NCBI GenBank assembly: GCA_963693285.1
Contig: OY848925.1
Coordinates: 1,418,817-1,482,816, forward strand
DNA length: 64,000 nucleotides
Source of the DNA: Xestospongia muta
Taxonomy: Eukaryota > Porifera > Demospongiae > Haplosclerida > Petrosiidae
Reading direction: 5' to 3'
The notes under the pieces are model-generated. The model had not been told where the DNA came from, searched no databases, and worked only from the letters and a program-made list of their open reading frames with translations. The position numbers and the translations under genes were made by a program. Each line of letters starts with the position of its first letter. The first letter of the stretch is position 1. Below, in pieces: positions 35,852 through 46,700 of this stretch.

Positions 35852-37968
35852 AGAAGTTGTAATCTCTATACAATGAACTAACAATCACAGTAGTAATTGA
35901 TAATGATTTGATTAATGATTTCATTATACATGTAATAATTCAATCATTTCCCAAGATCTTTTCCTTATAGCAAATAAAATTTTGTATTACAAACTATGAT
36001 ATAAAGCAAGCTTGTATAACAACTTGTGTCACAACTACTGATAAAGTTGTTACAATACTCTTTATATAAGTATCTCATCAAAGTACAATAGCAACAAACA
36101 AGATAGATAGAAGATAGAAGTTGACATTGATGATCTGGTCTACTATATTTAACAACCAAGTTCAGGTAATTTTGTGTGTGGTTACTATTATGTTCATACT
36201 GCTATTCTTAGTTTGTTTGAAATTCTTTATTGGCATCCCTACATTTAATGAATTTTTAAGAACATTTTACTTACTTTTTTGTGCTATTTTTATTTGAATT
36301 ATAAATTAGCTAAACATTCACTTGTTTTTATCATGAATATAATTATAACTCATAAAAATGGCATCTGGCACAGAGGCTACCTCCAAACTCTATATAAATA
36401 ACTTCTTTCATTGTTAAAGTAACTGAAATAAGACTTCTGAGCAGATACTTAATGTGATAATATACCTTTCTGTGTGAAAATAATCTTTAAAAACCTTTAT
36501 TATTATAGTTATAGTGGTGTAAACAAAAGAATAAAGAAGAAAAAACATTGTGCCATCCCTACATTGGTAGTGCTACTGCTTACCTGAAAGAAGATGTCTT
36601 GATTTTACTCTAATTCTGTAAAACATCTACAAAACCTCTTTACTTCATTTTATATTTATATTATTCATTGTATATTTAGTCATGCTTGAAAATGAAAAGA
36701 ATGTCTTTCAAGTTTGCTGCAGCCATGTACTTGTGTAGATACAGCTGGTATATGTTGTCATGTTGATACTAGTACTATTACTAAAAGTAAACAAGAAACT
36801 AAAACTAATACTAAAATAACATCCTTTTTGGTAAAAATACCAATACTAATAAATCATTTTAATGTCAATGTCAAAATTATAACTATAGCTAAATTTAATT
36901 AGTTTTTAATACCAACACAAAATTATTGTCAAACATGTTTGCCACTGAACTTGTGAAGTCAAAAACTCAATTCTCAAATATAATCCAGGGCAATTAAACA
37001 AGTCTATTATTATCTAATCACAAATATGACCTTTAAGTCTAATGAATTAATTTTGAACTAAAGTCAACTTCTTTATGGACAATCATACTTTGGAATGTTA
37101 AATAATAATAACATTTTATAGACAATTAAAATGTGGATATAATTATTCTCTTCCAAATTCAGTTTAATATTGCTGAACAGATCATACCAGTACAAGGATG
37201 GACATTCCTGTGTTTCAATATTATCATTTCAACAAAGATCGTTATCTCATTCACTCTTACACTGAACATAAAGTGCTAAACTCCTTATACAATAAGGAAA
37301 CTCCAATCACACAATGATATAAGTGATTCACAAATTCTGACAAATCCACTGGTAAAATGGCATCCTTTAATATTCATTTACTATCTAAGTTAAAACAAAC
37401 CAACTGTCTACATTAACATGTCCATTAAAATTTTCTCAGACATTGCCCATTACGTAATATCTACTGTTATGATAATCTACACTCATATGAGTGAGTGAGT
37501 ACATCAGTTAGTAATGAAAAGCATGTCTTTCAAGTTAATTGCAGTATGTTCTTGTGTAGATACAGCTGGTATATGTTGTCATGTTGATACTAGTACAGTT
37601 ATTAAAAGTAAACAAGAAACCAAAACAAATACTAAAATAACATCCTTTTTAGTAATCCCCAACTGTCTACATTAACATGTCTATAAGATCTTCTCAGACA
37701 TTGCCCATTATGTAATATCTACTGTTATGATAATCTACACTCATAGGAGTGAGTGAGTACATCTGTTAGTAACTTTCTATGAACTCTGTTACTGATGTAT
37801 GTCTTCTGGTCTACTTTTGTCAACATTTAGCTGAGTCAACACTCTATACATAAACATATTTCACATTCAATGAATTTTTTTACTTTTTATCCTTTAGCTG
37901 AGTCAACACTCTAAATACAAACATGTCTGCACTTTAAACCTTGCTCTAATCTATCAACAACTCATTAC
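35852..37968. other. Spacer before C8, near-identical to 43590-45704
   Basis: No gene. It holds two copies of a dispersed repeat (36690-36850 and 37515-37660) and a local duplication of the short-collagen upstream flank (GAGTGAGTGAGTACATC, TAGCTGAGTCAACACTCTA). Confidence 0.65.
36690..36850. repeat. Dispersed repeat around GATACAGCTGGTATATGTTG
   Basis: At least seven copies on + near 36690, 37515, 40750, 44430, 45245, 48475 and 51505. Each runs from GAAAAG(A/C)ATGT through TCTTGTGTAGATACAGCTGG to AGTAAACAA. The apparent frame CVDTAGICCHVDTST is kept in several copies, but each has stops nearby. All copies lie between collagen genes. Confidence 0.7.
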
Positions 37969-38070
37969 TATATAAAGGACTGACAGATACATACTTAACT
38001 ATCCAAAGAGAAAGAGTCTTTAACTCAACAACTACTTCAAGTGGATATCTTCCTCTACAACTAACTCAAC
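37969..38070 (+). promoter_or_regulatory. C8 promoter and 5' UTR
   Basis: TATATAAA at 37969-37976 with the conserved leader. Confidence 0.85.
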
Positions 38071-38964
38071 ATGATGACACAGACTCTATCACTCTTGGTT
38101 ATACTCTTACTAAGTGTGGAATGGAAGGAATGTACTACAGCTGCTGTGCAAGGTAACTACTTACTATTTTACTGGATATTTAGAACATTTATTACTACAG
38201 GTAACACTAGTCGAGATAAGAGATGTGTCTCTTCTACCAATACCACTACAAATGCACCTTATATTCAAATAGTACAAGGACGTGATGGACGTGATGGAAT
38301 GCCTGGTACTCCTGGACCAGCTGGTCCACCTGGGAAAGATGGTACCAATGGTAAAGATGGAGTCAAAGGAGACAAAGGAGAACAAGGACTACAAGGACCC
38401 CCAGGACCAAGAAATGGAGGTGTGGTCTTTACAAGATGGGGAAGATTCGCTTGTCCAAATACAACAGGAACACAACTGCTCTATAAGGGGAAAGCTGCTG
38501 GGAGTCACCACAGTCACACTGGAGGTGGAGCTAATTACATTTGTTTACCAGATGTACCTGAGTTTCTTTCCTATGTCAGTGGTACATCTGATTACCAGTC
38601 ATTTGTCTATAGATCAGAATATGAAACATTTGGTGGAGGTCCCTTTAACCACCTACAAGATCAAGATGTTCCTTGTGTTGTCTGTTATGCTTCTACTAGA
38701 GTATCATATCTCATGATACCAGCAAAAACCACCTGTCCTACAACATGGACTACAGAATATCAGGGCTACCTTATGACAGAACGATATACTCACAAACGAA
38801 ACTCTGTCTATGAGTGTGTTGATAAAGATGCTGAAAGTATTCCAGGAAGCAGTGGGAACAGTAATGGAGCGATCTTCAATCATGTACAAGCTAAATGTAG
38901 TAATGGCCTCTGTCCTCCCTATGATGAATCCAAGGAACTCGCCTGTGTCGTGTGTACCAAGTAA
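38071..38964 (+). CDS. C8: short-chain collagen C4-like protein (2 exons, 281 aa)
   Basis: Exons 38071-38152 and 38201-38964. Signal peptide [39 protein letters not shown]; 15 Gly-X-Y triplets (GMPGTPGPAGPP ...); C4 domain to ACVVCTK; variable patch SHHSHTGGG. The 48-nt intron (38153-38200) is a multiple of three with no stop, so an unspliced transcript would also encode a full protein of 297 aa with 16 extra residues after VQG. AATAAA is at 39087-39092. It is nearly identical to C11. Confidence 0.92.
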   Translation: MMTQTLSLLVILLLSVEWKECTTAAVQGNYLLFYWIFRTFITTGNTSRDKRCVSSTNTTTNAPYIQIVQGRDGRDGMPGTPGPAGPPGKDGTNGKDGVKGDKGEQGLQGPPGPRNGGVVFTRWGRFACPNTTGTQLLYKGKAAGSHHSHTGGGANYICLPDVPEFLSYVSGTSDYQSFVYRSEYETFGGGPFNHLQDQDVPCVVCYASTRVSYLMIPAKTTCPTTWTTEYQGYLMTERYTHKRNSVYECVDKDAESIPGSSGNSNGAIFNHVQAKCSNGLCPPYDESKELACVVCTK

Positions 38965-41402
38965 AGAAGTTGTAATCTCTATACAATGAACTAACAATTA
39001 GAGTAGTAATTGATAATGATTTGATTTCCCTATACATGTAGTTGTTCAATTATGAAATTCATACAAACATCTTCCCTTCATAGCAAAATAAAACTTTGTA
39101 TTATAAACTATGATATAGAGCAAGCTTGTATAACAACATCATAACTTGTGTCACAATTACTACTAAAGTTATTAAAATATTCCTTACATAAGTATGGGAC
39201 TGTATCTCATCAAAACACAATGGCAACAAACAAAATAAAAGTGGATATTGATGATCTGGTCCACTATATTGACAGACCAAAATATCTTTTTCCCATTAAA
39301 TGACATTTAACAATATGATACCAACACTACAACCTAGCTATAAATGATTGATTCAAAATATTATTATTAGGTAGGCAGTACTGCCATAGTAAACAATGTA
39401 TATGTATGCATGGTATATTTATTCTGTTTAGCCCATGAAAACTCCAAACACTTACATAGATTATTGTAATTTACATGAGAAAGTAGTGATTTTAACAGAA
39501 CTTCTACGTATCCTTTTGAAGAGCCCTGGCCATTTATTTATTACTGAATCAATTTTAATAATTATTACGTTTATGACGAAATCAAAAACACAATAAGCAA
39601 GCATTGTTCCAGTACAAGACCTGTTCTTAGTGGGATCAAATAGTGTTTTCTGAAAGTTTCCTAAATGGTTTTCTATTTTGTTAAGAAAATTATATTTGTT
39701 TCATATTTACACAATGAATTATCTATTTCTGTCAAATGTACACTGTACACATATGCCATTAGTTATTTCTGATGTACACGTATATTAAGAGAACGCAGCA
39801 ATACTGTATTAGTGTTAGTACAAAAAGTAAACAAAGATTCTAAGCAAGATTATATTATAAATACTGTAATCATATTTTTGATGAATACTATAAAGGACTG
39901 TATCTTGATGAAACTGAAGACTGGAGTATTAGGAAAAGCTATGGCATTTTGAATGATTTCAAGTTACAGAAACTTTTAAGCTTTGATCATTCTTGCTCAA
40001 TTTGAATTGCTAGCAGTAGCACTAATTAAATTCATAGGTTGTAATATGTGTCAGGAGTTAATTTATACAGGTTACTTTCATACAACAATATAATTAAAAA
40101 ATTATACTATAATTGTTTTGGAAATTACTGAATTTACAATCAAATGCTGACTAGAGCTATACAAATTTTATAATTAACAGCAGTGTTTGTGGAAGACTAT
40201 AGCTACAGAATGTTAGAAATATAGGCAGAGAAGCAAGCTAGTGAGATGGTTCAACATTGTCAATCACACCCGTTGTCGTAGCACTTGTAGATAGGGTTAA
40301 TGAAATAATAATGTTTATTTGACTCAATAGTTGTATCAGAATCTTGAAGAAAACATTCCATAAGAAGTCAAGCAAAGGCTATTCAATATAACATAACAAA
40401 AATATAACACTAATATTGAGTTTAGGTAATTTTGTATGGCTACTATGTAGAGATGTTCATATTGCCATTCCCACTTTGGGTTTGTTTGATGTGCTTTTAT
40501 TGCCATCTCTATATTTAGTAAATACCTTTCTGTATGTATAAAGATAATTTTAAAAAACCTACTTTTATAATTATAGTGGTGTATACAAAAGAATAAAGAA
40601 GAAAGACATTGTACCATCCCTACATTGGTAGTACTACTGCTTACCTGAAAGATGTCTTGATTTCACTCTAATTCTGTATAACATCTACAAATTGCTCTAC
40701 TTTATTTGATATTTGTGGCATTCATAGTATGTTTAGTTATGTGCTTGAAAATGAAAAGCATGTTTTTCAAGTTTGTTGCAGTATGTTCTTGTGTAGATAC
40801 AGCTGGTATATGTTGTTGTGTTGATAATAGTACTGTTACTAAAAGTAAACAATAAACCAAAATTGAAATTAAATAAACATCCTTTTTGGTAAAAATATCT
40901 AAACTAATATATTGTTTGAATGTCAATATCTAAATTTAAATAAATTTTAATGCCTGCTCAACATTATTGTCAAACATGTTTAGCACTGAAATTATGAAGT
41001 TAAAAACTCCATTCTCAAATGTAATCCAGGGTAATTAACAAGTCTATTATTATCTAGACATAAAAATAACCTACAAGTCTAATGACATACTCTTGAGCTA
41101 AAGTCCACTTCATCATGGACAATCATACTCTTGAGCTAAAGTCCACTTCATCATGGACAATCATACTTTGAAATGTTAAATGATAATATTATCTAGACAA
41201 TTACAAAGAGGATATAATTATTCTCACACCATTAATTGTACAAGGATAGCCATTCCCACCATCATGTCTCAATATTATCATTAAGACAAATATGGTTATC
41301 TCATTCACTCCCACACTGTATATAAAGTGCTAAACTCCTCATACATACACATAAAAATGTTTACATTCTAAACTATGTACTAACTTGTCAACAACTCATC
41401 AC
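38965..41402. other. Spacer before C9, co-linear with 46701-49386
   Basis: No gene. It contains two dispersed-repeat pieces (39890-40050 and 40750-40880) and a 38-bp tandem duplication at about 41087-41164 (CTTGAGCTAAAGTCCACTTC) that the other copies have only once. Confidence 0.65.
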
Positions 41403-41502
41403 TATATAAAGGACTGACAGATACACTTAAATATCCAATGAGAAAGAGACTTTAATGCAACAACTACTTCAAGTAGATATCTTCCCATACAACTAACTCA
41501 AC
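41403..41502 (+). promoter_or_regulatory. C9 promoter and 5' UTR
   Basis: TATATAAA at 41403-41410. The leader differs slightly (AAATATCCAATGAGAAAGAG, CAAGTAGATATCTTCCCA) and is shared with C12 and C13, a sub-class of its own. Confidence 0.85.
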
Positions 41503-42297
41503 ATGATGGCACAGACTTTATCACTCTTGATTATACTCTTACTGACTGTGGAATGGAAGGAGTGTACTACAGCTGCTGTACAAGGTAGTAACTACTCACT
41601 ATATTACTGGATACTTTAAACATTGCCTACTACAGGTGACACTAGAGATAAAAAATCTACACCATATGTTCAAATATTACAAGGACGTATCGATTGTGAC
41701 AAGACACCAGGTCCTCCTGGACCTCCAGGACCTCCAGGGCCAAGTAATGGAGGAGTGGTCTTCACTAGATGGGGAAAAACCACTTGTCCTACCACTGAAG
41801 GAACACAACTACTCTATATAGGGAAAGCTGCTGGAGGTTATTATGATCACTATGGTGGTGCAGCTGAATACATCTGTCTACCTGATGAACCTGAGTTTCT
41901 TAGTTACACACAAGGTACCTCTGTTAATCAAGCATATATCTATGGAACAGAATATGAGGGTGGAAACGGAGAACCACTCAAGTCACTCGGTAATCAAAAT
42001 GTTCCTTGTGTTGTCTGTTATGTTTCTAACAGAACAACACATCTCATGATACCAGCAAAAATCACCTGTCCTACAACATGGACTACAGAATATCAGGGCT
42101 ACCTTATGACTGGTCATCACGTCCAAAAACGAAATGCAGGCTTTGAGTGTGTTGATAAAGATGCTGAAGGTATTCCAGGTAGTAGTGCTAACACTGATAG
42201 TGCTTTGTTCTACCATGTACAAACTCAGTGCAATGGTATTCAATGTCCTCCTTACAGCACTGAGAAAGAACTCGCCTGTGTGGTGTGTACCAAGTGA
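41503..42297 (+). CDS. C9: C4-domain protein with almost no collagen (2 exons, 247 aa)
   Basis: Exons 41503-41584 and 41636-42297 (51-nt intron). Signal peptide [18 protein letters not shown]. The linker is shortened to GDTRDKKSTPYVQILQ, without the conserved Cys. The collagen part is reduced to GRIDCDKTP plus four clean triplets ([12 protein letters not shown]). The C4 domain is complete ([14 protein letters not shown] to ACVVCTK), with a distinct patch GYYDHYGGAA and a unique loop GTEYEGGNGEPLKSLGNQN. A helix of four triplets is too short for normal trimer stability, so this product is effectively a free C4 domain. The frame is intact and the promoter is present, so it is probably functional. 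Confidence 0.88.
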
Positions 42298-42825
42298 ACA
42301 AGATCTCATTAAATGGACATAATATGTAATTTGAAGTTGACAATTTATAATTTGATTTAGATATTTTTGCATACATATTTTTGAAGTTTGAATTAAAAGA
42401 GAGTAGAAGTAAAAAGTCAACAAGTCTAACAAACAAATTACAATGTCAATAATAACATAATAAGATTAGTAATCAGATTATAACACAAGTATTAATATGA
42501 ATCTGAAGTTATTTTGTTAATATTAATTGATATATTACATATTACATTCCAAATATCAAATTATGTGATGGATAGATTAGAACATGTACATTGCATTTTA
42601 CATGAGCATTGTCAACCCACCCCATTATCGTAGCACTTGAGGTTAGGGTAATAAAATAGTAATTGTTTATTTGTCTCAATAATTGTAGCAGAATCTTGAG
42701 GACAACAATTCCATAAGAAGTCAAGTAAAAGGCTATTCAATATAACATAACAAAATATAATATACTGTTAATTTGAAATTTTCTGAATAGATTACACAAA
42801 GTGAACATTACTTTAATAACTTTAG
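42298..42825. other. Spacer made of joined pieces of other spacers
   Basis: 42600-42760 matches the 40260 and 48000 spacers (GTAGCACTTGAGGTTAGGGT). 42770-42825 matches the 3' flank of C3 and C4 (TCTGAATAGATTACACAAAG). The latter is joined directly to C10. Confidence 0.65.
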
Positions 42826-43589
42826 TTGAGATAAGAGATGTGTGTCTTCTACAAATGTCACTACAAACACACCTTATATTCAAATACTACCAGGACATAA
42901 TGGATGTGATGGAATGCCTGGTACTCCTGGTTGTCCTGGACCAGCTGGTCCACCTGGGAAAGATGGTACCAATGGTAAAGATGGAATGAAAGGAGACAAA
43001 GGAGAACAAGGACAACAAGGACCTCCTGGACCAAGAAATGGGGGTGTGGTCTTTACAAGATGGGGAAGATTTGCTTGTCCAAATACAACAGAAACACAAC
43101 TACTCTATAAGGGGAAAGCTGCTGGGAGTGTTTATGATCATACTGGAGGTGGAGCTAATTACATTTGTTTACCAGATGAACCTGAGTTTCTTTCCTACGT
43201 CAGTGGTACAACTGATTTCCAGTCATTTGTCTATAGATCAGAATATGAAACATTTGGTACAGGTCCTTCTAACCACCTACAAAATCAAGATGTTTCCTTG
43301 TGTTGTCTGTTATGCTTCTACTAGAGTATCATATCTTATGATACCAGCAAAAATCACCTGTCCTACAACATGGACTACAGAATATCAGTGCTACCTTATG
43401 ACAGAATGATATAATCACAAACGAAATTCTGTCTATGAGTGTGTTGATAAAAATGCTGAAAGTATTCCAGGAAGCAGCGGGAACATTAGTGGAGCAATTT
43501 TCAATCATGTACAAGCTAAATGTAGTAATGGCCTTTGTCCTTCCTATGATGAATTCAAGAAACTCGCCTGTGTGGTGTGTACCAAGTAA
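42826..43589 (+). pseudogene. C10: short-collagen copy without its first exon
   Basis: Begins within exon 2 (TTGAGATAAGAGATGTGTG) directly after long-collagen 3'-flank sequence, so promoter, signal peptide and intron are absent. There is a 1-base insertion at about 43291-43297 (GATGTTTCCTTG) and a CGA-to-TGA stop at 43407-43409. The remainder follows the C4 domain to TAA at 43587-43589. It holds the place of C7 in the second 7.7-kb unit. Confidence 0.88.
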
Positions 43590-45704
43590 AGAAGTTGTAA
43601 TCTCTATACAATGAACTAACAATTAGAGTAGTAATTGACAATGATTTGATTAATAATTTCATTATACATGTAATAATTTAATCATTTCCCAAGATTTTTC
43701 CCTCGAGTAAAAATAAATTTTGTATTACAAACTGTGATATAAAGCAAGCTTGTATAACAACTTCTGTCACAACTACTAATAAGGTTGTTACAATACTCCT
43801 TATATAAGTATGGGACTATATCTCATCAAAATATAATAGCACCAAACAAGATAGAAGTTGACATTGATAATCTGGTCCACTATATTTAACAACCAAGTTC
43901 AGGTAATTTTGTGTGGTTACTATTATGTTCATACTGCTATTCTTAGTTTGTTTGAAATTCTTTATTGCCATCCCTACATTTAATGAATTTTTAAGAACAT
44001 TTTACTTGCTTTTTTGTGCTATTTTTATTTGAATTATAAATTAGCTAAACATTCACTTGTTTTCATCATGAATATAATTATAACTCATAAAAATGGCGTC
44101 TGCCACAGAGGCTACCTCCAAACTCTATATAAATAACTTCTTTCATTGTTAAAGTAACTGAAATAAGACTTCTGAGCAGATACTTAATGTGTTAATATAC
44201 CTTTCTGTGTGAAAATAATCTTTAAAAACCTATAATCATGATAGTTATAGTGGTGTAAACAAAAGAATAAAGAAGAAAAAACATTGTGCCATCCCTACGT
44301 TGGTAGTGCTACTGCTTACCTGAAAGAAGATGTTTTGATTTTACTCTAATTCTGTAAAACATCTACAAAACCTCTGTACTTCATTTCATATTTATATTAT
44401 TCATCGTATGTTTAGTCATGCTTGAAAATGAAAAGAATGTCTTTTAAGTTTGCTGCAGCCATGTGCTTGTGTAGATACAGCTGGTATATGTTGTCATGTT
44501 GATACTAGTACTGTTATTAAAAGTAAACAAGAAAGTAAAACTAATACTAAAATAACATCCTTTTTGGTAAAAATACCAATACTAATAAATCATTTGAATG
44601 TCCATGTCAAAATTAAAACTATAGCTAAATTTAATTAGTTTTTAATATCAACACAAAATTATTGTCAAACATGTTTGCCACTGAACTTGTGAAGTCAAAA
44701 CTCCATTCTCAAATATAATCCAGGGCAATTAAACAAGTCTATTATTATCTAATCACAAATATGACCTTTAAGTCTAATGAATTAATTTTGAACTAAAGTC
44801 AACTTTATTATGGACAATCATACTTTGGAATGTAAAATAATAATAACATTTTATAGACAACTAACATGGGGATATAATTATTCTCTTCCAAATTCAGTTT
44901 AATATTGCTGAATAGATCATACCAGTACAAGGATGGACATTCCTGTGTCTCAATATTATCATTTCAACAAAGATTGTTATCTCATTCACTCCTATACTGT
45001 ATGTAAAGTGCTAAACTCCTTATACAATAAGGAAACTCCAATCACACAATGATATAAGTGATTCACAAATTCTGACAAATCCACTGGTAAAATGGCATCC
45101 TTTAATATTCATTTACTATCTAAGTTAAAACAAACCAACTGTCTACATTAACATGTCCATTAAAAGTTTCTCAGACATTGCCCATTATGTAATATCTACT
45201 GTTATGATAATCTACACTCATATGAGTGAGTGAGTACATCAGTTAGTAATGAAAAGCATGTCTTTCAAGTTAATTGCAGTATGTTCTTGTGTAGATACAG
45301 CTGGTATATGTTGTCATGTTGATACTAGTACTGTTATTAAAAGTAAACAAGAAACTAAAACAAATACTAAAATAACATCCTTTTTAGTAATCCCCAACTG
45401 TCTACATTAACATGTCTATAAGATCTTCTCAGACATTGCCCATTATGTAATATCTACTGTTATGATAATCTACACTCATAGGAGTGAGTGACTACATCTG
45501 TTAGTAACTTTCTATGAACTCTGTTACTGATGTATGTCTTCTGGTCTACTTTTGTCAACATTTAGCTGAGTCAACACTCTATACATAAACATATTTCACA
45601 TTCAATGAACTTTTTTTACTTTTTATCCTTTAGCTGAGTCAACACTCTAAATACAAACATGTCTGCACTTTAAACCTTGCTCTAATCTATCAACAACTCA
45701 TTAC
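43590..45704. other. Spacer before C11, near-identical to 35852-37968
   Basis: No gene. It holds two dispersed-repeat copies (44430 and 45245). Confidence 0.65.
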
Positions 45705-45806
45705 TATATAAAGGACTGACAGATACATACTTAACTATCCAAAGAGAAAGAGTCTTTAACTCAACAACTACTTCAAGTGGATATCTTCCTCTACAACTAA
45801 CTCAAC
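45705..45806 (+). promoter_or_regulatory. C11 promoter and 5' UTR
   Basis: TATATAAA at 45705-45712 with the conserved leader, nearly identical to that of C8. Confidence 0.85.
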
Positions 45807-46700
45807 ATGATGACACAGACTCTATCACTCTTGGTTATACTCTTACTAACTGTGGAATGGAAGGAGTGTACTACAGCTGCTGTACAAGGTAACTACTCAC
45901 TATATTACTGGATATTTTAAATATTTCTTACTACAGGTAACACTATTCGAGATAAGAGATGTGTCTCTTCTACCAATACCACTACAAATGCACCTTATAT
46001 TCAAATAGTACAAGGACGTGATGGACGTGATGGAATACCTGGTCCTCCTGGACCAGCTGGTCCACCTGGGAAAGATGGTACCAATGGTAAAGATGGAGTC
46101 AAAGGAGACAAAGGAGAACAAGGACCACAAGGACCTCCTGGACTAAGAAATGGAGGTGTGGTCTTTACAAGATGGGGAAGATTCGCTTGTCCAAATACAA
46201 CAGGAACACAACTGCTCTATAAGGGGAAAGCTGCTGGGAGTCATCACAGTCACACTGGAGGTGGAGCTAATTACATATGTTTACCAGATGAACCTGAGTT
46301 TCTTTCCTATGTCAGTGGTACATCTGATTACCAGTCATTTGTGTATAGATCAGAATATGAAACATTTGGTGGAGGTCCCTTTAACCACCTACAAGATCAA
46401 GATGTTCCTTGTGTTGTCTGTTATGCTTCTACTAGAGTATCATATCTCATGATACCAGCAAAAACCACCTGTCCTACAACATGGACTACAGAATATCAGG
46501 GCTACCTTATGACAGAACGATATACTCACAAACGAAACTCTGTCTATGAGTGTGTTGATAAAGATGCTGAAAGTATTCTAGGAAGCAGTGGGAACAGTAA
46601 TGGAGCGATCTTCAATCATGTACAAGCTAAATGTAGTAATGGCCTCTGTCCTCCCTATGATGAATCCAAGGAACTCGCCTGTGTGGTGTGTACCAAGTAA
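45807..46700 (+). CDS. C11: short-chain collagen C4-like protein (2 exons, 281 aa)
   Basis: Exons 45807-45888 and 45937-46700 (48-nt intron). Signal peptide [39 protein letters not shown]; 15 Gly-X-Y triplets, the last reading GLR; C4 domain with SHHSHTGGG to ACVVCTK. It is the duplicate of C8 and differs from it by only a few residues (for example ESILGSS against ESIPGSS, PDEPEF against PDVPEF). AATAAA is at 46823-46828. Confidence 0.92.

Larger units (their letters stand above)
35300..43040. repeat. Tandem duplication, unit A (about 7.7 kb)
   Basis: Runs from C7 exon 2 through C8 and C9. It is repeated as 43041-50780 (C10, C11, C12). Offsets are 7738 bp (stops 35851 and 43589), 7736 bp (ATG 38071 and 45807) and 7984 bp (ATG 41503 and 49487). 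Boundaries are approximate. Confidence 0.85.
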
